This document shows, piece by piece, positions 1 through 8,185 of a stretch of DNA of 37,992 nucleotides; position 1 is the first letter of the stretch; each line of letters opens with the position of its first letter. The stretch comes from Bacteroidales bacterium (GTDB lineage: Bacteria > Bacteroidota > Bacteroidia > Bacteroidales > WCHB1-69). The notes under the pieces were generated by a model. The model made no database searches and was not told the DNA's origin. It worked only from the letters and a program-made list of their open reading frames with translations. The DNA lies in contig JAITTF010000329.1 of NCBI GenBank assembly GCA_031287215.1, forward strand, positions 1 to 37,992, in the 5' to 3' direction. Position numbers and translations under genes: made by a program.

Positions 1-15
1 TAGAATCGTTTCGGT

Positions 16-624
16 GTCTAAATGACAATCAAAATTTCTACTATTGTAGATAGGAGACTACCAGATGTGGCACCAGGTTTGTCTAAATGACAATCAAAAT
101 TTCTACTATTGTAGATGTGCCAACTCTTGTCCAGGATGTTATTCGTCTAAATGACAATCAAAATTTCTACTATTGTAGATATCTTGGTGGTTTTTGGCCT
201 TTAATTGTCTAAATGACAATCAAAATTTCTACTATTGTAGATATATTATTTACCTGTTCTCTCCATTCCTCGTCTAAATGACAATCAAAATTTCTACTAT
301 TGTAGATATATCAACTGTATATATCTCCGTTAATGTCTAAATGACAATCAAAATTTCTACTATTGTAGATGTTAATATGTTACTTCCAACGTTGAAGGGT
401 CTAAATGACAATCAAAATTTCTACTATTGTAGATAAAACTTAGGTCAAACTTCGAATAGCGGGGTCTAAATGACAATCAAAATTTCTACTATTGTAGATG
501 CGATAACCCTCCCCTTGGCTGAACGGTCTAAATGACAATCAAAATTTCTACTATTGTAGATTATTGTATTCATGTTGTCCTCTAATTTGTCTAAATGACA
601 ATCAAAATTTCTACTATTGTAGAT
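16..624 (+). CRISPR. Type V-A (Cas12a-type) CRISPR array, 10 full repeats and 9 complete spacers in the window, plus a truncated spacer at 1-15
   Basis: 36-nt repeat GTCTAAATGACAATCAAAATTTCTACTATTGTAGAT at 16, 81, 145, 207, 272, 335, 399, 464, 526 and 589, all identical; spacers 26-29 nt; repeat 3' end AATTTCTACTATTGTAGAT is the Cas12a crRNA handle (TCTAC-TATT-GTAGA hairpin), which sets + orientation. Confidence 0.98.
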
Positions 625-717
625 CTATTCTTATTTATAATTAACGGTTTGTTGATCATTTTCTTCATCCAAATTAAATGAACGAAAAAATAAGAAGATA
701 CAGTTGTAAAAAAACTT

Positions 718-1686
718 TTAAAGTGATTTGTCCATCAGAATATCCCTACACTCTTCAACAGTAGTAGCTCGCATGAGTTTGATTTTTTTCTCTTTGAAAA
801 AGGGAATCGCTTTAAAATAACCTGCGTAATGACAACGCATCTCTAAAACAGCCTTTTTCTCTCCCTTTATCTCAGCAGTTTCTTGTAAATGTCGTAAACA
901 CATGGCGACTCGTTGTTCGTATGAATAATCGTGATTTTCTCTTTGATAAAAAACATTTTTTATCTCTTCAAAGATCCATGGATTGCCGATTGCCGCCCTA
1001 CCTACCATGATACCGTCCACATGATAGCGCTGATAATAGTCTATTGCTTTAGTACCCGAATCGATATCGCCATTCCCGATCACCGGAATTTGGAGTCGTG
1101 GGTTCTCTTTGGTTTGTCCTATTAAAGTCCAATCTGCATGTCCGCTGTACATCTGTGAGCGTGTTCGTCCATGAATCGTGATTGCCTGAATGCCTACATC
1201 CTGTAACTGTTCAGCTACTGTAATAATGGGTTTATTGTGCTCTTCCCATCCCAATCGTGTTTTTACCGTAACCGGAATTTTTACACTAGCTACAACCGCT
1301 TGAGTGAGCGAAATCATCAGCGGAATGTTTTTTAGAATGGCAGACCCTGCCCCTTTAGAGACAATTTTTTTTACCGGACAACCCCAATTAATGTCAATAA
1401 AATCAGGATTGGCTTCTGCTGCTTTTTCCGCTGCCTGGCGTAAAGTGATTTCATCATGTCCGAAAATTTGAATTCCAAATGGACGTTGATGTTCGGAAAA
1501 TAGCATTTTTTGTAGGGAAGCATCAATATCTCTAATCAGGGCATCAGAAGAGATAAACTCCGAAATGACTATATCAGCACCCAGCTCTTTACATATATTG
1601 CGATACACCTCATCAGTAACACCTTCCATAGGTGCTAAATAGAGTGGAAAAGGAAAGTTGGAGAGGATCTCTTGGTACCGATTCAT
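718..1686 (-). CDS. dusB: tRNA-dihydrouridine synthase (Dus family)
   Basis: LAPMEGVTDEVYRNICKELGADIVISEFIS, DINWGCPVKKIVSKGAGSAIL, VTVKTRLGW, IHGRTRSQMYSGHADW, GNGDI, MVGRAAIGNPWIF. Start trimmed from the ORF track to ATG at 1686 (MNRYQEILSNFPFPLYLAPMEG), because the longer ORF overlaps gldM. Confidence 0.93.
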   Translation of the reverse strand: MNRYQEILSNFPFPLYLAPMEGVTDEVYRNICKELGADIVISEFISSDALIRDIDASLQKMLFSEHQRPFGIQIFGHDEITLRQAAEKAAEANPDFIDINWGCPVKKIVSKGAGSAILKNIPLMISLTQAVVASVKIPVTVKTRLGWEEHNKPIITVAEQLQDVGIQAITIHGRTRSQMYSGHADWTLIGQTKENPRLQIPVIGNGDIDSGTKAIDYYQRYHVDGIMVGRAAIGNPWIFEEIKNVFYQRENHDYSYEQRVAMCLRHLQETAEIKGEKKAVLEMRCHYAGYFKAIPFFKEKKIKLMRATTVEECRDILMDKSL

Positions 1687-1710
1687 TATTTTGTGTACAA
1701 TATTTATAAT

Positions 1711-1741
1711 TAAAAATCCCAACTTTTTTAATGTTGGGATT
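1711..1741 (-). terminator. Rho-independent terminator downstream of gldM
   Basis: Minus-strand reading AATCCCAAC-ATTAAAAAA-GTTGGGATT followed by TTTAATT: perfect 9-bp stem plus U-rich tail, 27 nt after the gldM stop codon. Confidence 0.85.
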
Positions 1742-1768
1742 ATAGAAAAAGGATGGTCTGGTAAACCA

Positions 1769-3379
1769 TTATTTGATACGAACCGTAATGTTAGGAATAT
1801 TTCTACTTCCTGCTGATGAAGATACTTTGATATCTTCAAACCAAATTGTAGTCCCCGGAGCAGCACTATTGATTTTTCTAACAAGTTCATCAGAAAATCT
1901 ACCGCCTGAAATTGCCATTGCAGGCTCCTCCATACCTCTAACTTGGAAAATAACGCGGAATGAAATTACCGTCCATTTTAAGTCATATACAAAATCTTGT
2001 CCCATAGTAGCAATAAGTTGCGGAGTAGCAACCAATTCTGCTTTATTTCTCTTACCACCGGTAATATTACCTCCAATAGACACTTGAGGAGATGGAACCT
2101 GTTTAACACGAAATTCAGTAGTTCCTAAAGTTTGTGTTTTTCCACCAATTTCTCCTGTAACTGTACAAGTAACCGGTTTTCCCACTTGTGAAGAGGGAAC
2201 TGTAACCATATATTTACCATTGCCAATTTTCGTAGCGGTACATCCCGGAATTGAGAGTGATAATTTTGAAGGGTCAACGGCAGCAGAGATAGAAACCGGA
2301 TTTTCAATGCCGGAATAGAAAACATTCATTTTATCTGCAGCTACGGTAGCTGATGGAGCTAAGACGGTATATTTATCTTTAAAACCGTAAGGTTCGTAGG
2401 TACCGTCAGGTCTTTTTACTTTTATTAAACCTGCATAACGTTGGTCTCCTTCACTACCTGCCGGTAATCTAAGTTTCACAACGCCATCAATACCGTCTAA
2501 ACGGGTAGCCGAACCTAAATCAGCTTCTCTAAGTGTATCAACACCCATTTTATAATATACTTCCGGTGTAGATTTAGAATCGTAAGCAGCTACAATAATG
2601 TCGGCTTCATACGTTTCACCTCTAAAGACCATTCGTGTTTCAGGTATGGTTTTCCCTTTTACTACATCAAATTTAAAGTCATCACCCGAAATGCCGGCAA
2701 TAATCTGTTTCAATACCATGGATTCGGCATTTTTTACTTCACCTTCTATTTTATTCATCAAGGTAACGCACGCAATTAAGATAGAGTGGTCAAAGTTATG
2801 CGTTTCCCAACTCTCTACTTCGCCATCTGAATTATAATATTTACCATCTACATCTAATCCAAGATAGTTTCCAATTTGAGAACTGACTTTGTCAGGTAAA
2901 AGAGCTAAAATTGAACTTTTATAGGTAATCAGTTTAGTCTTCAATTTTTCAGCATTTTTTTCATTGATAAAATACCTTGAAGAGGCACTCCAATCATCTT
3001 TACTTTCTATCTCTTTTGCACTTTTGAGTTGTCCTTCTTTATTAAGGTCGGTTTTATCAGCTTCTTTAAGCAATTCAGACTTCATAGTTTCAATAAAAGA
3101 AATCATTGCTTCACTTTCATTTTTCAATTGTTGCGCTTTTTTAAAGGCATCGCCCACTTTTGCTTCTCCGAAAAGGAGTTGTTGCCTTTCTATAAAGGAG
3201 TAATCAGAAGTGATAGTAGCATCAATGTTTTTGTTGGAATTGACTAAGGTCTCATCTACAACCACAAAAGCGTTAAGAATATCTTTAGATACATTTAATG
3301 CCAACATAGCGGTAAGCACTAAATACATCATTCCAATCATACGTTGTCGCGGGGTTTCCGGACAATTTGTTGCGCCCAT
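1769..3379 (-). CDS. gldM: Gliding motility / type IX secretion protein GldM (PorM)
   Basis: N-terminus MGATNCPETPRQRMIGMMYLVLTAMLALNVSKDILNAFVVVDETL is typical GldM; adjacent to gldL and gldK; 536 aa. Confidence 0.95.
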   Translation of the reverse strand: MGATNCPETPRQRMIGMMYLVLTAMLALNVSKDILNAFVVVDETLVNSNKNIDATITSDYSFIERQQLLFGEAKVGDAFKKAQQLKNESEAMISFIETMKSELLKEADKTDLNKEGQLKSAKEIESKDDWSASSRYFINEKNAEKLKTKLITYKSSILALLPDKVSSQIGNYLGLDVDGKYYNSDGEVESWETHNFDHSILIACVTLMNKIEGEVKNAESMVLKQIIAGISGDDFKFDVVKGKTIPETRMVFRGETYEADIIVAAYDSKSTPEVYYKMGVDTLREADLGSATRLDGIDGVVKLRLPAGSEGDQRYAGLIKVKRPDGTYEPYGFKDKYTVLAPSATVAADKMNVFYSGIENPVSISAAVDPSKLSLSIPGCTATKIGNGKYMVTVPSSQVGKPVTCTVTGEIGGKTQTLGTTEFRVKQVPSPQVSIGGNITGGKRNKAELVATPQLIATMGQDFVYDLKWTVISFRVIFQVRGMEEPAMAISGGRFSDELVRKINSAAPGTTIWFEDIKVSSSAGSRNIPNITVRIK

Positions 3380-3420
3380 ACTCTTTCCTTTTTTAAATTA
3401 AGTTTTTTATTCTTGATTAA

Positions 3421-4302
3421 TTATGCCTTAGTGCTAAGACTCATTGCTGCAACCATATTACCATAAACATTGCTTAATTGTGCAATATTCTTGCTCAATT
3501 TATCTACCTCTTCTTTGTATTTAGCAGTATTTTCCGCAGATGATTTGAGGTTTTCTTCAATATTTTTGAAGTTTTCGATCATCATCTGAGAATTTTTGCT
3601 TTGCATTTCATACATCGTATTGATAGAAGAGAGATTTTGATTTAATTTAACCAATTCATCACTATAAGAAGGACCTGCAGTTTTCATCAAATCAGTAGTT
3701 TTCTGGTAAACAGCTGCGAGGTCTTCAACTGCTTCACTGGCTTTCTTAACGTTGAACATATATTCTTCTGTAAAATTGTGGTCATTTGACAACAGATCAG
3801 AAGTTTTGTCATATTGTAAAGATAAATTGCGAACAGATTCAGCAGCTTTAGCAAGACTCGACGTATAACTATCTGTAACAACAGCTGCATCAGAGGTTGC
3901 GGATAATTTTTGAGCATTTTCGCTAAGATTGCGCATGCCAGTAGCCAAACTCTCGATCAATTCAGGACCAATTTTAGCTTCTGTAAGCATTTGATCTAAT
4001 TGTTGTGTTGGGCTTCCCGAAGCAACTGCTTTTCTAACTTTTGTTGCTACCGGTTGGTCATCTCCTAATGCTAATTCAGGATAAATTAATTCCCATTTGT
4101 AGTTTACATGTAGTGGTTCAAAAGCTGAAAAGAAGAAAATGATAGCTTCTGTTGCCATTCCAGCTGTTAACATAACGCCAGCAAGGTTCCAGTGTTGAAT
4201 TTTAAATAAAGCGCCGATAATAACTAAAGCAGCTCCCCATCCATACAAGTAGGACATAAATTTTTTATACCCTTTACTTCTTACTAAATTGTAGATTCCC
4301 AT
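3421..4302 (-). CDS. gldL: Gliding motility / type IX secretion protein GldL (PorL)
   Basis: Two N-terminal TM segments (YGWGAALVIIGALFKIQHWNLAGVMLTAGMATEAIIFFFSAFEP) and coiled-coil C-terminus; located between gldK and gldM. Confidence 0.95.
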   Translation of the reverse strand: MGIYNLVRSKGYKKFMSYLYGWGAALVIIGALFKIQHWNLAGVMLTAGMATEAIIFFFSAFEPLHVNYKWELIYPELALGDDQPVATKVRKAVASGSPTQQLDQMLTEAKIGPELIESLATGMRNLSENAQKLSATSDAAVVTDSYTSSLAKAAESVRNLSLQYDKTSDLLSNDHNFTEEYMFNVKKASEAVEDLAAVYQKTTDLMKTAGPSYSDELVKLNQNLSSINTMYEMQSKNSQMMIENFKNIEENLKSSAENTAKYKEEVDKLSKNIAQLSNVYGNMVAAMSLSTKA

Positions 4303-4359
4303 AGCAAGTTTTTTTTGAAAATTAATTATTAGTGATTGTTTTTATTATGCAAAATAATA

Positions 4360-5769
4360 TTAATAGACATGAGATGATTTGCTCATATTATCATTTCTAT
4401 CTCTTCCCATAAATTCTTGAACGCAACGGAACCCTATGTAGGATTTACAAGTATCTTGATATTCAAAATCTCTGGTAGCACATCTTAGGTAGTAGCTTAC
4501 ATCTTTCCAAGAACCACCTCTTACAACTTTTCTCTTCATTTTTTTAGGATCATCACTTTTAGCATAATAAACATATACCGGATTTAAGTCATGAGTAAAA
4601 TTGGGAGAGGATTTATCATAAGCGTCTAAGCACCATTCTGCAACGTTTCCGCTCATGTCGAACAAACCAAAATCATTAGGATGATAATGACCTACGATAC
4701 CCGGATAAACGTATCCATCAGCAGCATAATTACCACGTTGAGGTTTAAAATTGCTTAAAAAGCAACCGTTTTTAGTTGAGGTATAAGGACCTCCCCAAGG
4801 GTATTCAGCACCAGCTAAATCGCCTCTTGCTGCCCATTCCCATTGTGCTTCGGAAGGTAATACAAACTCATTCTCAAGAGCTATCTTGTTTTCATTCAAC
4901 CATGAAGATCTAATGACGGTACGCCAATAACTAAATGCTTTAGCTTGCACCCAGCTAACACCTACAACAGGATAGTTGTCATAACTTGGATTGTCAAAAT
5001 AGCTACGACTCATATTTTCATTATTAGAGTAGGTAAAATCGTGGATCCAGCATAATGTGTCAGGATATATATTAATGACTTCATGTCTAATGAATCTCTC
5101 TAAACCATTGTTAATACTACTGGGACGGTTAGCATAAAGACCACCGATACTACTTCCTTCAGCCTCTTTAGTAGCAGCTCCATAAATTTCAGGATTTTTT
5201 GGGTCTCTGTAATTTCTTAAATCCATCCACCAGTACTCAAAATTGAGAACAGAAGCATTCATTCCCATTGATTTATAATAGTAAAAACGGGTATTAATCT
5301 TAGTAAACATGGGACTAAGAGCATTTTGAACTTCTTCATTATCTGAATTCCAGGGAATAGGTTCTTTCCAGTTAATAATCTTAGGTTCAACGACTTCATC
5401 TCCCTCTTTATTCATTTTGTAATGACCAGACTTTTGAGCACCTTCAATGTTGGCTTCACCTAATAATACGTGAGCAATAGAGTCTTTTACCCAATTTACA
5501 AACTGGCGGTATTCATTATTGGTAATTTCAGTTTCATCCATCCAAAACGCTGTCATAGAAATATTTCGAGATTGGTTGGTTTGCGCAAATGGAATATCCT
5601 GATCCCCTGCCCCCATCAGAAAATGTCCTGCCGGAATATATACCATCCCAAAAGGAGAGTTTTGAGAAGAAATGGGTCGCTTATCAACACCTACTAATTG
5701 TCCTTCATTATTCTTACAAGAATACGCAAACACTACAATAATCAATAATAAAAATGCTGTTTTTTTCAT
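4360..5769 (-). CDS. gldK: Gliding motility / type IX secretion lipoprotein GldK (PorK), formylglycine-generating-enzyme-like fold
   Basis: Lipobox FAYSC; SSQNSPFGMVYIPAGHFLMGAGDQD; FGLFDMSGNVAEWCLDAYD; VVRGGSWKDVSYYLRCATRDF; first gene of gldKLM. Confidence 0.95.
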   Translation of the reverse strand: MKKTAFLLLIIVVFAYSCKNNEGQLVGVDKRPISSQNSPFGMVYIPAGHFLMGAGDQDIPFAQTNQSRNISMTAFWMDETEITNNEYRQFVNWVKDSIAHVLLGEANIEGAQKSGHYKMNKEGDEVVEPKIINWKEPIPWNSDNEEVQNALSPMFTKINTRFYYYKSMGMNASVLNFEYWWMDLRNYRDPKNPEIYGAATKEAEGSSIGGLYANRPSSINNGLERFIRHEVINIYPDTLCWIHDFTYSNNENMSRSYFDNPSYDNYPVVGVSWVQAKAFSYWRTVIRSSWLNENKIALENEFVLPSEAQWEWAARGDLAGAEYPWGGPYTSTKNGCFLSNFKPQRGNYAADGYVYPGIVGHYHPNDFGLFDMSGNVAEWCLDAYDKSSPNFTHDLNPVYVYYAKSDDPKKMKRKVVRGGSWKDVSYYLRCATRDFEYQDTCKSYIGFRCVQEFMGRDRNDNMSKSSHVY

Positions 5770-5930
5770 CGTATATTTTGTTATAAATGTTACTACCTTT
5801 GAAATAATATCTATGTTTTTTATTTTCTTTTTAACTCTAATATCTTAGATTTATTGTGCTTTAGATTAATTTTTCGCTATTTTTTTTGTAAACCAATTCG
5901 CTATTTCTCTTTGTTAGTTTTTTGAGCCTG

Positions 5931-5938
5931 CAAATATA
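5931..5938 (-). promoter_or_regulatory. Candidate Bacteroidota -7 element (TATATTTG) for gldKLM
   Basis: Plus-strand caaatata = minus-strand TATATTTG, fits TAnnTTTG; about 160 nt upstream of the gldK start. Confidence 0.45.
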
Positions 5939-6041
5939 CTATTATTTTTTGTTTATTCCTAACGATGTTCATTTTTTTGTTTTTATTTTTATTTTTTCCT
6001 ATTTTTATTTCTGATAAAAGTGTTTTTATTTTTGTTTATTG

Positions 6042-6049
6042 TACCTTTG
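6042..6049 (+). promoter_or_regulatory. Candidate -7 element (TACCTTTG) for gldB-like gene
   Basis: TACCTTTGCACAC, about 22 nt upstream of the 6071 start. Confidence 0.6.
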
Positions 6050-6070
6050 CACACTTAAATTTTAAACATA

Positions 6071-7132
6071 ATGAGTAAGAAAAAATTGATTATAATAATT
6101 CTCATTTCAGTAATAATTATCAGTATTATAGTGTTATTGATCTATTCTTTTAAGCTATATCATCCTAAAAACGATAGCGCTTTTTATATTCCAAAAAACG
6201 AGATTTCTTCTATTCAAAAAAACGTACAAGTGTCTATATATAGGTATGAAAAAGATCTCTTTTCGGCAGATATCACTAATTTACCTACGGAAATTGAAAA
6301 ATTATCGCACCACTATCCCGAGATTTTGATTGCTAAAGAGGTGTGGAATGATCCTGAAATGGTAGAACAATTACAACTTTACCTCCAAGATCCGATTATT
6401 CAAGGAATCTTTAAAGAAACTCAACAAGTAATCCCTAATGTAGATCTGTTCCAAAATCAATTGTCTGTGGCGTTGATCAGGTATCTTTATTATTTCCCGG
6501 ATGCAACGATTCCTGTATTTTATACGCTCATTCCGGGAATAGACATCAATACTCCCTCTGTATATGGCTTCGATAATGACGTCTTTATTAATATAGATAT
6601 GTATCTTGGCGAAAATTATAAACTTTATGGTCAGTATGGCATGCCCAAATACATTAGTGAAAGATGCAATCAGCGCTATTTGTTGATAGATTGTTTTAAA
6701 AATGTAATAGTTTACCGTCATCTCCCTGAAAAATCTCTGAGTACGCTGTTGGATTATATGATTTTTGAAGGAAAAAAACTCTATTTTACTAAAATGATGC
6801 TCCCCGATACGTTAGATAGAAATATTATAGGTTACAATCAGGATAAATTTGTTTGGGCAGAAAAAAATCAACAAGAGGTTTGGAATTATATCATTGAAAA
6901 AGGCGCTCTATTTTCTCATCATGATAAAGAGTTGAAAATGTATATCAATGAAACGCCTTACACCAAAATCTTTGGCAATCAATCTCCCGGAAGACTTGGA
7001 ACATACATCGGATGGCAAATTGTAAAATCATATATGGAACACAATAAGGACGTTACGATACAAGAGTTACTCAACAACACGAATGCTGATGAAATTTTAA
7101 AATTATCCAAATATAAACCTATTAGAAGGTAA
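6071..7132 (+). CDS. gldB: GldB-like protein
   Basis: GldB-like C-terminal block: MIFEGKKLYFTKMMLPDTLDRNIIGYNQDKFVWAEKNQQEVWNYIIEKGALFSHHDKELKMYINETPYTKIFGNQSPGRLGTYIGWQIVKSYM; divergent neighbour of gldKLM. Confidence 0.8.
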   Translation: MSKKKLIIIILISVIIISIIVLLIYSFKLYHPKNDSAFYIPKNEISSIQKNVQVSIYRYEKDLFSADITNLPTEIEKLSHHYPEILIAKEVWNDPEMVEQLQLYLQDPIIQGIFKETQQVIPNVDLFQNQLSVALIRYLYYFPDATIPVFYTLIPGIDINTPSVYGFDNDVFINIDMYLGENYKLYGQYGMPKYISERCNQRYLLIDCFKNVIVYRHLPEKSLSTLLDYMIFEGKKLYFTKMMLPDTLDRNIIGYNQDKFVWAEKNQQEVWNYIIEKGALFSHHDKELKMYINETPYTKIFGNQSPGRLGTYIGWQIVKSYMEHNKDVTIQELLNNTNADEILKLSKYKPIRR

Positions 7133-7190
7133 TTTTATTGACTTATTATTTTATCAAGTACTAATACTTTCTATTGTTTTTTAGCGTTTG

Positions 7191-7198
7191 TATTTTTG
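7191..7198 (+). promoter_or_regulatory. Candidate -7 element (TATTTTTG) for lytic transglycosylase gene
   Basis: TATTTTTGCTTTATAT just upstream of ATG at 7215. Confidence 0.5.
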
Positions 7199-7214
7199 CT
7201 TTATATATTTTTTT

Positions 7215-8171
7215 ATGATAAACAACATTAAACTTAAAAATAGGTTCTATCTCTTATTAATCTACATAACACTTGTAGAAATAGGTTGTACTACGGCTAT
7301 CGGAAGTGAAAAAGAGAAAAAACAGGAAAACATAACAGCAAATCCGATTCGTGAGAATACTATTGTTTCTCCTCCATTGCCCGATCAAATAACTTTTGCC
7401 GGTGAACAGGTGCCTTTAAATGTATGGTGGGTAAGAGAAAGACTCGATCATGAAATAATCATAGTTGCATATCAACATTCAAGGACACTACAAACTTTGA
7501 AAAGAAGCGCGAGAATGATGCCTACCATAGAAAAAATATTGAGAGAAGAGGGTGTGCCAGAGGATTTTAAATATTTATGTATTGCTGAAAGTAATCTCGA
7601 AAACGTAGTTTCTCCTGCTAAAGCCTCCGGTTATTGGCAATTTTTAGAAGTTCCGGGGAAAAAATATGGCTTAGTGATTAATGATGAAGTAGATGAACGT
7701 TATCATTTGGAAAAAGCTACCCATGCCGCTTGTCAATATTTGAAAAACAGTAGAAAACTCCTGGGTAGCTGGGTATTAGCCGCAGCAGCATACAATATGG
7801 GAGACAACGGCGTATCAAAAGCTATTGCCGACCAAAATACGAAAATTTATTGGGATTTGGCTTTAAATCAGGAGACTTCAAGATACATTTACCGGATATT
7901 AGCCTATAAACAGCTTATCGAAAATCCTCATCTTTATGGCATCAATGTGCTAAACTCTGAGCTTTATCATCAGATACCTTGTAAAGAGGTGAAAGTTACA
8001 GAACCTATCCCTGATTTGAGAGTATATGCTCAAGCACAAGGTATTACTTACCTTGAACTTAAGGTGTTAAATCCTTGGCTCAGGAATACAAAACTGATGA
8101 AGGATGCCGAACTCTTTACCCTTAAAATTCCTGCAAAAAGCAAATATAACTATTATGATTTGTATGAATAA
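7215..8171 (+). CDS. Lytic transglycosylase (SLT/MltD-like) lipoprotein
   Basis: VPEDFKYLCIAESNLENVVSPAKASGYWQF and AAAAYNMGDNGVSKAI are SLT-family motifs; lipobox VEIGC; start trimmed from 7188 (TTG) to ATG 7215 in the same frame. Confidence 0.88.
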   Translation: MINNIKLKNRFYLLLIYITLVEIGCTTAIGSEKEKKQENITANPIRENTIVSPPLPDQITFAGEQVPLNVWWVRERLDHEIIIVAYQHSRTLQTLKRSARMMPTIEKILREEGVPEDFKYLCIAESNLENVVSPAKASGYWQFLEVPGKKYGLVINDEVDERYHLEKATHAACQYLKNSRKLLGSWVLAAAAYNMGDNGVSKAIADQNTKIYWDLALNQETSRYIYRILAYKQLIENPHLYGINVLNSELYHQIPCKEVKVTEPIPDLRVYAQAQGITYLELKVLNPWLRNTKLMKDAELFTLKIPAKSKYNYYDLYE

Positions 8172-8185
8172 TTAGCTTGTCCACG

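Noticed and set aside
1687-1890. Extended N-terminus of dus in the ORF track
   Set aside because: Would read through the terminator hairpin and into gldM; the Dus homology begins at the ATG at 1686.
5794-5801. TACCTTTG plus-strand promoter-like motif near the gldK start
   Set aside because: Points away from gldK and is about 270 nt from the gldB-like gene, which has a better-placed TACCTTTG at 6042.
6371-6721. 116-aa minus-strand ORF
   Set aside because: Antisense within the GldB-like gene, no motif support.
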